DNA of 64,000 nucleotides, taken from contig CH002898.1 of assembly GCA_000149265.1 (NCBI GenBank), positions 241,308 through 305,307 on the forward strand. Direction: 5' to 3'. Within the stretch, counting starts at the first letter, position 1. Every line of letters starts with the position of its first letter. Below, in pieces: positions 23,801 through 36,347 of this stretch. The notes under the pieces were generated by a model that saw only the letters and a list, made by a program, of their open reading frames with translations, had not been told where the DNA came from and did not search any database. This DNA comes from Ciona savignyi (taxonomy: Eukaryota; Chordata; Ascidiacea; Phlebobranchia; Cionidae). Made by a program: the position numbers and the translations under genes.

Positions 23801-26800
23801 TATGATTCAGTTCACAGTTCAAAGAATTTTAACTCACTTTTAAAATATCACAAAAAACAAGCTTACCCGCTAGACTGTGAGTGCTTTTTTCCAGTTTCAA
23901 TCAAGCAATTTACTGGTGTACCCAGTAAAACCAAGTTGCCAACTTTAAGGCCAAGATCATACTTTATAATTACGGAGACAATTTTTGCAGAATCTGAAAA
24001 ATCAAGCATCAAATAAAGCTGAATCTTGAGTTTTAACTCTTCTCTTGCATGAATATAGAATTTTGTTATGTTAAAATCAGTTAACAGTATCCCTTGGTCA
24101 CACTTTTCGAAAAATTTAAAATAATATGTAAATTATTTAAAAAATGTTATGCTCCAGGTGCGGGTATTGTGTACTTTGCCAGATGTTTTGTAAATTTATA
24201 TTGTTGTTGAAATAGGATAACAGCTGTACTAACTTAGGCATTCAAGTAAAATTGACTGTCAGTTTTTATCAAAGGGCTTGACAAAACCAAACAAACACCA
24301 CGTTTTTCGACTACAGTTAAGTGAAACACAATTCATTTCAAAGAAATTACATTTAAAAATTTATCATTCAAATTATGACCATTTAAACTTAACCCTAGTT
24401 AGGGCACAAATTGCTGTTTAACCTATAACCTTAATGAGCCCATTTTAAATAAGTTTAAGGACAGTTAGGGTTTTATTGTTTTACCTAATAAGATTTAAGG
24501 GTACAGGTAAACATTTTTGAGGTTTGTATCAATTTTACGTCTACACAGTCATATTGACAACATATTGTGGCTTCTTTATTGTTTTTAAATTTAGTTTTTG
24601 ACAAACTAAAAAGGGTAAAAAGTAGAATGGAACTCTGCTTTGTAGAATGGGCTATCCTTTCGGTTTTAACACTTTACACATATAATGTGTTTTTCTCTAA
24701 TATTTTTAAAGTGGATTAAGTTTTTTAATCTAGTTAAGATTCTAATATACTCAATATCGGTACTAAATAAAAAATATACAAAACCAGAAAATTGACACTG
24801 GACCAGTGATTGTCCAATTTTGGGTAAGTGTATAACTGTATATTATATGGTATTAAACTAACTTAGGGTAATGATTACTAAGACTTTAAGAGATATTTGT
24901 TCAAAACAGCAACCAGTTTATTTAAGCCACAGTAAATGTTCACCTTCATGGCTCATGGTAGTTAGTTCATCATTCTTTTCCAGGTCATATATGATAATGC
25001 CAGAGGCATTCCAATTTGCAGCCTAAAAACAGTGATTGTTGTTATTATTTATTGGAAACTATTATTCTATAACATGTTATGAACTAAAACAAGCAAGAAA
25101 TTTACAGTACTATTACTACCTGTTGCACAATATAATGATTAAACTCATTAATACATCATTTCATTAATAGCAGTTTTCAGATACTCTGTTTCATGCGTAA
25201 TTATGACATCATAAACAAGTGCTAATTCAGAGAATAAGTATCAACCTTAAAATTTTTATGTAATGTATTTCTCATCACTAGTCCACTCATAGTGTAGCAA
25301 GCATGTAATGATGAGTTTCTTGCTTAGAAACTGTGGTGTCAACATGGTTTTTGTCATGCAATGTTGGCCACTGTCACCAAGCACTACTTGTGAAAAATGC
25401 ATGAATCATAGCCCAAACTTATTTAATTCCCCCATTATTATTTATAAAAAATATCAAAAACAAAGCTGTTGAACTAAATTATGTGTTAAAACAAAAAAAA
25501 GGCAAATATTTTGATAAATTTATAAGTAAAAAGGTTTGATGCCCACATGCACATATATTTCATTTTTCTGTTTTTATTAGTAAAACTATGTAACCATGAT
25601 TACATACCTTCTGTCATTTTTTTATACATACTTTAATTTGATGACTAAATAATGTAGCTGACAAAAAACTAAATATTATATTATCAAATAGGCATCAAAA
25701 TATTAAACTGACTGTATTTTGTGCCACACCGGATATTTGTAATATAAATACTTAATTTGATCTAATATGTTTATTTCTCCCACAATACAAAATTTCTGAT
25801 ATGCCAGTAAATATTTCAGGTTAGCTGTTGTTGGATTAAATATGTATGAGTTCGGCGATTACTGGAATTTGGCTGGTCATTTAGTTACAAAAAAATATTA
25901 ATTGACTTAAAAATGAGCATTACAAGAACACCATATACCAGCTGCTGGTGTTCAGATTTTAATCGACCTGCTGAACAACTGCAACATATGATGCAGAAAA
26001 CCTTTTATCAATTCTAGATTGGTGCCTAATTTTGTAACATGATTTGATGAATGACAGAACCAATTTCTTCAGATAAATCAAGAAACACTGCTCCGGCAAT
26101 TATTCTTATGATTAATTATATGATTACAGATATAAATTGTTACTACAGATGTTTAGTCTAGGCTCGAAAGCTTACATTGTTATTTGCTTATTGATTTTTT
26201 TGTTTAAATACAGTCTAACATAAATCAGTTTTTTTTTTTAAATTGTACTAAACGAAGATAAAGCAAATACTGGTTTATAGTTAGTTTCCAATTTTATTGA
26301 GCCAATTTAATGAATTTAAAATACTTTGACAATTTAAGTTGGTCAGGACATATTCCACATATTACACATTAATGAAATTTGTTGCTTAGAACAAGAGATA
26401 AAAAAAAAAATTAAAAATTTTAAGTTTAAGTTTTTATGCACAATTGAATTGCTTTTTACAAATACATTATTTCATTATTTATTTAGATGATTTAATATAG
26501 GTCTAAAAGAGAAGTGTTGGACTGAGGGCAGTTGATCAGATGGCTTAAACTTGGAATTTTACTAGCTATGAATGGACCAATAATAATGAAAAAACTGGTA
26601 ATTTTATATATATGGAGTACTATAAAGAAATTAGGCATTTACATTTAATATCACTGTTTAACCTGGATGGGAAGTTGTGCTTGTGAGGTTTTTGCCCAAT
26701 AATTTTATTTATTAATTATCATTGCTTAGTTAAATTTGTTATCTCGTGTTAATTCTGCTAAAAAAACTGTTTGTTGTTTTTTCTTTGATTTTAGTTAGCT

Positions 26801-29800
26801 TGACCCTAAAAATTTTGTAGTGTTTACCCATTTCCCTTTGGTTCTGTTTATAGCATAATTAAAACAATCTTTTTTCTATCTAGAGATTTAAAGTCCTTAC
26901 GTTATCCTCGGTTTATGGCTTATTTTTTTTCTAGTTTATGTATGCACATTTTGTATTTACATTACTTAACAAAATACCAGTGAACATAGCATGGGAAGTA
27001 CCGGGATCATCACATCCTGGCATTGTTTCAATCCCATTGTACATATCACAATATAACTTATCCGGGTCAAATGCTATTGTAACATGGGTTACTGTATCAA
27101 AATGCGATTTTGTTCTATTATATTTCTTATGCGGATTACGGACTGTTATCAAAAATGTTTGGACCAGCGACCAGTATTCTAGAATGAGCAGTTTTTATTA
27201 CATTATTGGTGGATATGTTATCAAACTGGGTTTTTAAAGCTGATGAAAACCTAGTAGCTTTAAAATATTACTAAAAAACTGCCAGCTAAGCACACATTGT
27301 CTAAATATTTCTTCACAATCTAATCTTTATTCTTATTAAGTAAATCAATGTTAAGTTCACCATAAATCCAATAGTTTTGTCGACAAAAACCGAAAATTTT
27401 AACTTACTTGACAATAAATGACCCATCAGTTGGAATTATAAGAGTCATTGTTTATATATAAATCAATACTACCAGCGTGAGTAAGCAAGTCATGATAAAT
27501 GAAACTGTAGTTATTTATATTGGCTTATTTAGTTTAATTTTAGACATGGCTATATCATTTTGTAATTTGTTTAAATATCACCTTGCCAATTATTTGAAAC
27601 AGCTTGTTTTTGGGTAATAATCTTATATTAAAGAGGATCAAGGATAACTAATTCCGATAGCTATCTCTATTAAAAATGAGTAACGCTGGACAATAATGTC
27701 AATACGTTTCAATATTTATTAATGAACATTCCAATTGTATCAAATTAATACAATTGTCATGTAGAGAATTTTGTAAATAAAGGTAATATTTGCAGACAGA
27801 CTATTACACTAGTAATATAATTACACAATGTTAAAATCTTTGAATGACATAACCTGATGTTCGACATGTAAGTTAATATTTTTTATATAACAAATGTTAC
27901 CATTGACCACTATGCACTAACCACATTTTTTCCTGAGAACTCTTCCCTCATGCACTACAGACATGGTCAGAAACTCCATCGTGGGAAATTTGTGTTTCTA
28001 AGCTTAAGCTTGTTTTGGTAATTTGCTGCTTCATTTTAAGGTCTTGTAATTTAATAATGATTGTCTTACTTTATTGTCCTTTTAACGAACCATTCTGTCT
28101 GTGAGTTGGTTTTTCCAAGTTTTGATATAATGAATTAACGAGAGTATTGTTTAAGTCCGTTTTAACATCTAATTGATCTATCATTTTTTCATTGACCGTG
28201 GCATTTCTGTCCATTTCAATTACAATGTGCAGTAATTCAACAAATTGAGAATTGAGTTTGGTTTGAAGAAACCCATTACTAGCAACTAATTTTTGTTCTA
28301 CAGTTTCAACAAATGCCATATTGCACACACAGTCATCTGTAATTTTCCTCTTTGTTGTTTTGCTTCAGCATTAGTGGTATTACTAGCTAAATTTTGTCTC
28401 ATAGATTCTTTTAAGATATTACATGTTAATATTTTCTTTAGGACAAATCTTTCTTCAGAAGCAGAATCCTTCATTGCCATTTTGTTTTTTTTAGTTAGCT
28501 AGCTAGACATTGACCTTATTCAAATAGAAACAACCAATAAAATAAGAATCCAATATATATTTACTTGGATATTAAAGTTACGGTACCTACATTATCTATT
28601 TTATCTGCAAATGTACAGTTTCCTCTGGAGACAAGAGCTATCCAAGACGATGGAAGGTTGATGCTGCTGTAGTCGAATCTACAACCATCTCTTATACCAT
28701 CAGTGGCCATAGCATATACGATTTGACCGGACACATTTGTAATTGGAGAGTGGTAACCATACCTTCCTACTTCATCATCAGAATCTATTGACCCCTGATG
28801 TTGATAAAATATTATGAATTGTTACCGGTACTTGTTTTAGAGTAAGTAAAATAATATATACCGGTATGTGTGTTGGGCACATCATTATAATTAACTCTTT
28901 CACTCCCGGCCAAATGCATTAATTCAAACATGCTGTCCCGCAGTGTTTTTTACAATTTTTAGTCATTTTCAAATTAGCACAGTTTTTCTAAAGTTTATGC
29001 TATGATTTAATATTTAGTATGGTTGGAAAGATAATTTATCCCTCTTTTAAACAAGCTGCACATCTAAAATCTACCTCTAATAAAGAATATATTATGTAAA
29101 CTTTAGTGAACACCACTTTTTATGCAAAGAAAATTCTGCTCGACTTTGAAAAATTTGAGGTGCACTGACAAACGAAATACTCACTTATTATTGGAATGCC
29201 CAAATGATATGAAAATTGGAATGTAGATTGTCTAATAGTTTTTGTACTCAGGAAAATTCGAACTGTATTTTTATCTTCAGTAGTTTTTGTACTATTTGTA
29301 ATTGAAATTCGAGCTCTCAGCAGGACGCTCTCAGCAGGCACAGCCGGGTTCATGCTTTGGTGAACACGCGGCGTACCGCCCGTGGCGAAAACGTCACCAA
29401 CGCTCTCCTTTTTATCTCAACGGCACGTAATTTACAGAGAATGTAAAGAAAGACTTGCTTGACAAAAAGAGCTTCTCTGCAAGTTAACACGACTCCTATT
29501 GGCTGAGTTAGTCACGTGTAAATTCGTGTAAAATCGATAGAAATAAGAGGCGAAGCCTTGAAAAAGAAAGGCTATCACCCCTCGCATTTTTAATATTTTC
29601 TCCACGATATTTTTACACAGAGAATAAAATATAGGGTTTCCTTGATCGAATGAGCCATAGCTGAGGTCTCTACCATTACGCATTGCGGAGAAATCGTTTT
29701 TTAGATTTGTATCCATTTATGGACAGACGGGATACCATGTTTTCCCACCAACTCGCTATATATGGCGAGTTGGGAGGGAAAGAGCTAAATGTTGAGTAAT

Positions 29801-32800
29801 AAATCCAGGGGAATTCCCCTGGGACGTTAAAAACAAAAACGTTTTTTTTTTAATAAATTTGCTTTTGCAAGCATATCGCTTAAACGGCTGATCTAATTTT
29901 GATAAGATTTGGTGAAATGTTGGACCATTAGACACTTTGTGCCGAGTAAAAGAAAGAAACATTTACGTGTGATAATTTTCTTAAAAACAAAGGTATGTTC
30001 CTGAATTATGATTGTGACAGGCATGCCATATCGCACTGACATCTCCAACAAGGGGTCGACTAATCAAATTAAAACTTTAAGAATTGTTACATAACATAAC
30101 CCACATATGTAAAACAGAAACTTATCTACTAAACCAAGTTGCCTTTCCTGAAACAGTAAAAAACTAAATCGGGCTGTTTTGGGAATTTCGCTTTATTTCA
30201 CTACAGCGCTTAAAAAGAAGCTTTAATTTAAAACATTTGTGGTGAAATGTTCGTAAATTTAAGACGTGTATTCTTTATTTAACTAGACATGACAAAGAAG
30301 TTTGGTTGGATAACTATGGGACCCATGCGTTTATGCTTGCAGAAACAAACTACTATACTCGGTGTATTAAATACAAATTGTGGTTAGGGACCCTGTAGCA
30401 TAAGTATGTGGCATACAACATGTGTTTTACAAATAGTGGCGGTTAAACACGTGGTTGACACTTTCCAGTTTCTTTTTTGTTACCACGATAAAAACACGGA
30501 GCAGGACCTTTGATATAAATTTAGTAAACGGGATAACAACGGCAAAACGACAGTCGTTAAAACACGTCTAATAACCAATAAATTATTAAGTATCGGTATA
30601 ATTAGACGTGGCCGCTTAACCCACATTAAAATAATAAATAAAATAAATGTAAAAAATTACACTAAGCCTTGAAGAAAAGTGTGCGGTAACACGACTAGTG
30701 CAATGGGGGAGTCGGCTTTAGGATGTTTCGTGATCAAAACTAAATTATGACGAGTTATAACAAAAAGTAATCATTTTATCCTTAGCTAACGCGGCGCTCG
30801 AATTAAAGCAGTTGGGTTTGACAAAACTTAGTGGTTGCATTTCCGACGCATGTAAGCTATATAAGAGGGCGTTGGCGATCTATAAAGTTTATACCCCCAG
30901 TATTGACATCGTAAAAACAACCAAGATTTCCGATACGCTATAAAATTTTATTAAGCACTTTACTACATTTCCTGAAAGAGATAAGCATTGATGAAAAGGT
31001 TATTGCACTCTACAAAGTTTACGTCTTATTTAACGTGGTTTTAATTAAACATAGTAAGCTAATTTTATAGTATGACTAAATGATAAATTGTTAAATAGCT
31101 TGATTTAATAATTTCAAAAGGCGTTTATGGAGCTTNNNNNNNNNNNNNNNNNNNNNNNNNNNNNNNNNNNNNNNNNNNNNNNNNNNNNNNNNNNNNNNNN
31201 NNNNNNNNNNNNNNNNNNNNNNNNNNNNNNNNNNNTTTTTAAGTGAATTTTGGGTTAACACTTTTCCAAGTTTTATGATTATATGAGTAATTTAGCTGAC
31301 GCAATACCACAACAATTTCGGTTGAAAAAGATTGCGTGTGCAGTTAATAAATGTAGTTGAACCTTTTATACTAAGATAATGTATTTGATCCATTTATTTA
31401 AAAAATTTTAAATAGCGTTTTATTTATATGAATTTAGTTAGGACGGGCATAGATCCAATTACGCATTAAGCAGCGGTGATCTGATTAATTATTTCGAAGA
31501 ACAAATTCTTGTAAACAACAATAAATCAGGGATCTTTTAAATGTGGAACTTTTAGTTGCGCGACATGGGTGTGGTGTGCACACCGAAGTTTAGAAACAAG
31601 GTTTACTTTTTGTCTTGAATTGTTAGAGACCTCACGATTTATATTAAAGAAATAACAGTTTATTCTCCGTTATTATTATCGTGAGCTGACCGCGTTCGCA
31701 CGAGTCCTCAAAAAGATAAGCGCGTCTCCTACTGGTGCACCAGGGCCAAAAATCTTTACATCAACGCTTAGGCCACGATTGCTTAATGTACTTAAAGAAA
31801 AAGGTTAGCTTTTCCAACTCTCACATACCACAAAAATTTCGAGTCAAAGATATTGCGCGTGCAGTTAATAAATGTGGTTGGGCCTTGTTATACTAAGATT
31901 TTTTTTTTATTTAAATAAATACTAAATGTATTAACCTACAATATTGTAAATAACACATTGATTAGAACTTTTCACGGGCGGTAATAGAGAGAAATGTAAT
32001 TAAAGAGTGATATAAATGTGTGCAACCGATCAACATTAAAACAGCTAGTCATAAAAATGAGTTTAGCTTAGATTGACATTAAATTTGTTCTCAAAAAATA
32101 AACCTTATTCTTGTTTGGTTTTCAAACGCGCGCCATTCACGCACCCACACCACGTCAAATTATCAATATGTTCGGTTTGGGTTGAAATGAAACAGCTTGG
32201 ATATACCTAAATCGACGATTTGTTATAGTAAGTACATGAAAATAGGTAGATGGATGGATAACACATTTATAAATTTGCTCCCAAAAAATAAACCTTATAG
32301 CTTGTTTGGTTTTTAACTCTTTCACTCCCGGCCAAATGCATTAATTCAAACATGCTGTCCCGCAGTGTTTTTTACAATTTTTAGTCATTTTCAAATTAGC
32401 ACAGTTTTTCTAAAGTTTATGCTATGATTTAATATTTAGTATGGTTGGAAAGATAATTTATCCCTCTTTTAAACAAGCTGCACATCTAAAATCTACCTCT
32501 AATAAAGAATATATTATGTAAACTTTAGTGAACACCACTTTTTATTGCAAAGAAAATTCTGCTCGACTTTGAAAAATTTGAGGTGCACTGACAAACGAAA
32601 TACTCACTTATTATTGGAATGCCCAAATGATATGAAAATTGGAATGTAGATTGTCTAATAGTTTTTGTACTCAGGAAAATTCGAACTGTATTTTTATCTT
32701 CAGTAGTTTTTGTACTATTTGTAATTGAAATTCGAGCTCTCAGCATGACGCCCTCAGCAGGCACAGCCGGGTTCATGCTTTGGTGAACACGCGGCGTACC

Positions 32801-33476
32801 GCCCGTGGCGAAAACGTCACCAACGCTCTCCTTTTTATCTCAACGGCACGTAATTTACAGAGAATGTAAAGAAAGACTTGCTTGACAAAAAGAGCTTCTC
32901 TGCAAGTTAACACGACTCCTATTGGCTGAGTTAGTCACGTGTAAATTCGTGTAAAATCGATAGAAATAAGAGGCGAAGCCTTGAAAAAGAAAGGCTATCA
33001 CTCCTCGCATTTTTAATATTTCTCCACGATAATCACAGAGAATAAAATATAGGGTTTCCTTGATCGAATGAGCCATAGCTGAGGTCTCTACCATTACGCA
33101 TTGCGGAGAAATCGTTTTTTAGATTTGTATCCATTTATGGACAGACGGGATACCATGTTTTCCCACCAACTCGCCATATATGGCGAGTTGGGAGGGAAAG
33201 AGTTAAAGGTTGAATTATTAAATCATATGGAAAAAATTTAAGTGCTGATTTAAGATAAATATCTTAAAATATTAAGCATGCGCTGTACTGATAATAAAAT
33301 AAAATTTAAAAAATACTTACCAGATTGATTTTATCAAGTTGGCTATCTGTATATTGAAATTGAACAATTGCACCATAATAGGAATATCTTCCATTAGTCT
33401 CATCCGTGGTTAGTTCCGTAAGACCATTGACACTAACTAACATAAACGCACAGAAAACACAATATATCAAATTCAT
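20867..33476 (-). CDS. PA-TM-RING E3 ubiquitin ligase, Goliath/RNF130-RNF150 type, complete
   Basis: Single-pass endomembrane ubiquitin ligase: a lumenal PA domain binds cargo or partners and a cytosolic RING-H2 recruits E2. Nine exons give 382 residues: 33321-33476, 28591-28794, 24944-25022, 23867-23993, 23471-23603, 22884-23035, 21922-22021, 21357-21431, 20867-20989 (stop TAG). ATG at 33476 starts a signal peptide ([18 protein letters not shown]). The PA domain includes [10 protein letters not shown] and NASGIIIYD. The membrane helix is [19 protein letters not shown] followed by YYIQRFR. The RING is C-x2-C (CAIC), then C-x-H-x2-H-x2-C (CQHLFHKKC) and C-x2-C (CPMC). The tail is Ser/Pro-rich. 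All introns are GT-AG with matching phases. Intron 1 (4.5 kb) holds two piggyBac-like elements and the N gap; intron 2 holds a small ORF. The stop lies about 0.8 kb upstream of the VSP start codon. Which vertebrate paralogue it matches is not resolved. Confidence 0.92.
22544..22703. repeat. 80-bp direct tandem duplication
   Basis: 22544-22623 and 22624-22703 are the same 80-bp unit with a handful of differences. Both open with 'tgttaacag' and end 'catatcacaa'. Intronic in the PA-TM-RING gene; looks like a recent local duplication. Confidence 0.92.
28071..28480 (-). CDS. Small unrecognised ORF pair inside an intron of the RING ligase gene
   Basis: Two overlapping reverse frames with protein-like composition: 28298-28480 ([18 protein letters not shown]...) and 28071-28336 (..[18 protein letters not shown]..., ending NGSLKGQ-stop). 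They become one 120-residue frame if a 47-nt intron 28337-28383 (GTAATA...TTACAG) is removed, though that is very short. The second part is helical with heptad-like spacing ([17 protein letters not shown]). It does not fit the host gene, whose exons flank it at 24944-25022 and 28591-28794. It could be a nested gene, a retrocopy fragment or chance. No family recognised. Confidence 0.4.
28895..29784. mobile_element. piggyBac-like non-autonomous element, copy 1 (~890 bp)
   Basis: Ends are inverted: 'ctctttcactcccggcc' at the left, and on the complement 'ctctttccctcccaactcg' from the right. The left flank is TTAA (28891-28894); the right flank is CTAA (29785-29788), one change from TTAA. A subterminal palindrome 'aactcgctatatatggcgagt' sits near the right end. 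No transposase is encoded; reverse open frames at 29120-29353 and 29432-29716 do not resemble one. TTAA target specificity and the CYCTTT-type terminus fit the piggyBac superfamily. In intron 1 of the PA-TM-RING gene. Confidence 0.85.
29789..30475. repeat. Second copy of the ~337-bp repeat with its conserved tail
   Basis: Begins inside a monomer ('gagtaataaatccaggggaa', compare the 'gggtaataaatttagggg' word of the VSP-intron array). It runs through a diverged second monomer ('gtgacaggcatgccatatcg' at 30014) and ends with the conserved tail at 30312-30475. It directly abuts the right end of piggyBac-like copy 1. Confidence 0.8.
31136..31235. other. Assembly gap (100 N)
   Basis: A run of exactly 100 N, a size usually used when the true gap length is unknown. 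It falls in intron 1 of the PA-TM-RING gene, between the two piggyBac-like copies. Confidence 0.99.
31303..31905. repeat. Direct repeat pair of ~70 bp, 525 bp apart
   Basis: 31308-31380 and 31833-31905 share 'tgcagttaataaatgt(a/g)gttg' and flanking words in the same order. A second pair, 'caaaaaataaaccttat...cttgtttggttttt' at about 32083 and 32281, lies further right. Together these suggest an old local duplication near the gap. Confidence 0.7.
32317..33202. mobile_element. piggyBac-like non-autonomous element, copy 2 (~886 bp)
   Basis: Same element as 28895-29784 in the same orientation, nearly identical along its whole length (a few substitutions and small indels, such as the 'atttttacac' difference near 33030). 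It is flanked by intact TTAA on both sides (32313-32316 and 33203-33206), the target-site duplication expected for piggyBac. Ends at 118 bp from the first coding exon of the PA-TM-RING gene. Confidence 0.9.
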
Positions 33477-34810
33477 GGAACTGCTTATTATTTGCCCTAT
33501 AGCTGAATTATAAAAACATATTAAAAATGAGGAAATATAGGACACTCAGGCAATATTAGCTGTAGAAAAAAAAATCATGTGTGTAAACAAAAATTTGTTT
33601 AGATTATGGTACTGGTAACTAACTTTGCAAATGTTGTAAAACAAATACAAGAAAGCTGTTTAAGTTTGTCGAAGAAGGCTGCTGCCCATTAAAAGAATCA
33701 GTGTTTACTTCATAAAAATGTATGTAAAAATCTGTTCCATATCAAAATTATACATATCAGCAAAATAAGTAAAGTTGGGTGCTAAATGAATACTTTCTAT
33801 GGTATATACAACAGCATAACAACCAGAAATCAACAACATTATCCTAGGAACAGCTGCCACCTAAGTTGTTATGTGTATATACAGATTCAATTGATGAATG
33901 GATTTGTCATCATACTCCTTTCTTTCCTGGTGGGTGGGGGAAATCCACAGCGAAGGAATTGTATAGTTATTATAGAATAAATGTTTAAAAACGATTTCTT
34001 TTATTTTTATTGTCTATTTCCTTCTATCATTAACTTATTTGCAATTAATACCTTTAGTTTAAAGTAACGTCACTTAATAGAAACAACTGACTCTCTGTTT
34101 TCTTCTGTCGTATATTTATTTTTATTGATTAATAATTAATTAATCAATATACTTAATTATAAGTAAACAGCGAACGGTAAGACGTACAATCACACCACCT
34201 TTCAATTAAATACATGGCAAAACTGATAAAACATTAGTTTCTATATATGGCAGAAACTGATATCTATGGTGGTATCGAACAGAGCCGATTTGGTCTTCCG
34301 AAACGACAAATCTTTTTTTCTTTTTTTCTGGAGGCCGTTTCTCTCTTTTTCACCGATATAGCGCCCTCTAGAGCTCTTAAAACTCGTTGTCAATGAGTTA
34401 AAAACTAAATGTAAATGTTAAAATTAAATCTGTTTTACATGAAGGTCAGGTTATAATAACTTATTCGGTTCTGAAAAAAGAAAAAAAAATGTCGTTCATC
34501 GACTCTGTTTGATACCATATAGTTTTCTACCCAGATATATTTATGTCACAAATAGCGATATTTTAAAAACATTCAAACAGTATTAGACCAAAATATTTAA
34601 AGCAGCAATGGTCTCTGGCGCTAATGATCGTTCGACAATTAAAATTCAAGGAGTTAATCAACTAAACGTTGCGGTCCGAATTCGTCATTTAACCCGTCGA
34701 GCGTTTAACAAAAACAGACAATACAAAAAACCTTTAAAAAAGAACACATAAAAATTGCTAAAAAACATAGTTTTAACTAGACAAGAAATCTTAGCTAAAA
34801 AGGTGTTTAG
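33477..34810. other. Upstream of the RING ligase gene, no further gene seen
   Basis: Should contain the 5' UTR and promoter of the PA-TM-RING gene. Contains a perfect-looking AT palindrome 'tgattaataattaattaatca' near 34125 and a pyrimidine-rich stretch at 34310-34360. No coding signal. Confidence 0.4.
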
Positions 34811-35046
34811 ATAGGATAGGATAGGATATTCATGTTTATCCCCGTGAATGGGAAAACCAAGGGGGGTTAACACACGGGCAATCGTCAGATCACCTCGCGC
34901 CCTATCGTCGGGTCACCGGAGCTATTAGCAGTGTGTTATGTATAATAGACACGTTCCTTCAATTTGGTAGAACCCATTAATCCGCTGGGTTCAAGCAATG
35001 TCCGTAAAGTGCCTTGCCCAAGGACACAACCGACTAGCTAGCGACG
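34811..35046 (-). repeat. tRNA-derived SINE, head-truncated
   Basis: Reverse copy with a (aggat)n tail at the left and intact body words ('aaagtgccttgcccaaggac'). It stops at 'gctagcgacg' before the tRNA-like head. Confidence 0.87.
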
Positions 35047-35889
35047 CACGAATTTCACAAAAATATACTTCTTTAACTGCGAACATTACAGATTTGACAC
35101 AAAAACAGATTTGTACATCTATAATATATAAACAATTGTAAAAGATTCACTTCCATCGAATAGTTTATTTCCTTATATTACTACCACTTCCTTAACAATT
35201 TAAAGTAAATTTTAATATTTTTCTATAATGTTTCGTCAAAAATATATCCGAGCAGGTTATACAAAAAGAACGGTCATCCTTGTTGTATTTTAGGTTTGTC
35301 GGGAATTCCCCGGAGTTGACCTTTCCTACAATTTTAGAAGATATTCAATATATTTAGGCACCATCTTTGTAAGTTTTAACTGGATTAGACATTTCTTTTC
35401 TGATAAAATGTGATGTTAAATCCGACTTATTATTGGTTTGAGGAGCATATGGATTTGTCAGTTCATTTATTATACATCTACGACTTTCTAAAACAGTGAA
35501 TTAATAGTTTTTTTAAGTCGCCAGATATCGGTTATAAAAGAATACGGTTTCGAAAATGCCGTTCACCTCACTGCGTTTTTGCATGTTATTGTCCGCCGGG
35601 AATTTTCCAGTAATGATTGTCCGTAAATCTGCAACTGCGTATTCAACTCCTGTAACTAAATTGCACACTTCCTTCCTTTTTTTAAAGTATAGGCGTTACA
35701 GCAAACTGATTAGGCCTACTGGTTTGACTTGAGTTCAGTTTCTGGGGATTTCCCGAAAATCGGTATGGGTCGTCACATTCTTTCTTGTTCATATCAATAT
35801 TATATGTCGGTTTAAGTTGGTTTGTGTGTCAAGCTACTTTATGTAAATATAGCGTATGATGTATATATAGGCTACTCCTAACTTAACAC

Positions 35890-36012
35890 GTAAGGGGTTC
35901 AGTTGTAAAAAGGGTTCAGTTGTAAGGGGTTCAGTTGTAGGGGTTCAGTTAAAAGGGGTTCAGTTGTAAAGGGGTTCAGTTTTAAAGGGGTTCATTTGAA
36001 AGGGTTTCAGTT
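35890..36012. repeat. Minisatellite, ~16-20-bp unit, about 7 copies
   Basis: Unit 'aaggggttcagttgt' repeated with length variation in the A/G run. Ends at the left edge of a SINE copy. Confidence 0.93.
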
Positions 36013-36222
36013 GACTGGTCACCAACCGTTCGTTGTGTTCTTGGGCAAGGCACTTAGCGGACATTGCCTAAACCAAGTGGATTAATAGGTTTTACTTAGT
36101 TAAAGGAACGTCTCAATCATACACAGCAAACTGTAATAACTTAACCGATGGTAGGTTAGCCCTATGGTAGGCACGAGGTAATTCGTTAGACCCTTTCAGC
36201 TAAATAAGTAGTATATTCATGT
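36011..36222 (+). repeat. tRNA-derived SINE, diverged
   Basis: Forward copy: 'cttgggcaaggcacttagcgg', 'ggattaataggttttact' and 'gtctcaatcatacaca' blocks in order. The head is degraded and no clean pentanucleotide tail remains. Sandwiched between two minisatellites. Confidence 0.78.
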
Positions 36223-36347
36223 CAAATTTTTGCCTATCTACACCGCCTAAAATTTTTGCACATGTACAACGCCTAACATTTTTGCACAACTACAACGCCT
36301 AAAATTTTGGCACATCTACAACGCCTAAATTTTTTGCACATCTACAC
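36223..36347. repeat. Minisatellite, ~27-bp unit, about 4.5 copies
   Basis: Unit 'gcctaaaatttttgcacat' plus 'ctacaac', repeated in tandem with point differences. Lies about 1.1 kb past the testin stop codon. Confidence 0.93.

Noticed and set aside
26931..27237. Overlapping forward (99 codons) and reverse (73 codons) frames in an intron of the RING ligase gene
   Set aside because: Neither shows a recognisable motif or splice partners; mutual overlap on both strands suggests chance, perhaps an old repeat.
29120..29716. Duplicate open frames inside the piggyBac-like copies, considered as transposase
   Set aside because: No catalytic DDD pattern or other transposase feature; the same frames appear in both copies only because the copies are nearly identical.
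35890..36347. Spaced short repeats considered as a CRISPR array
   Set aside because: Units are directly adjacent without unique spacers, in an animal genome; they are minisatellites.
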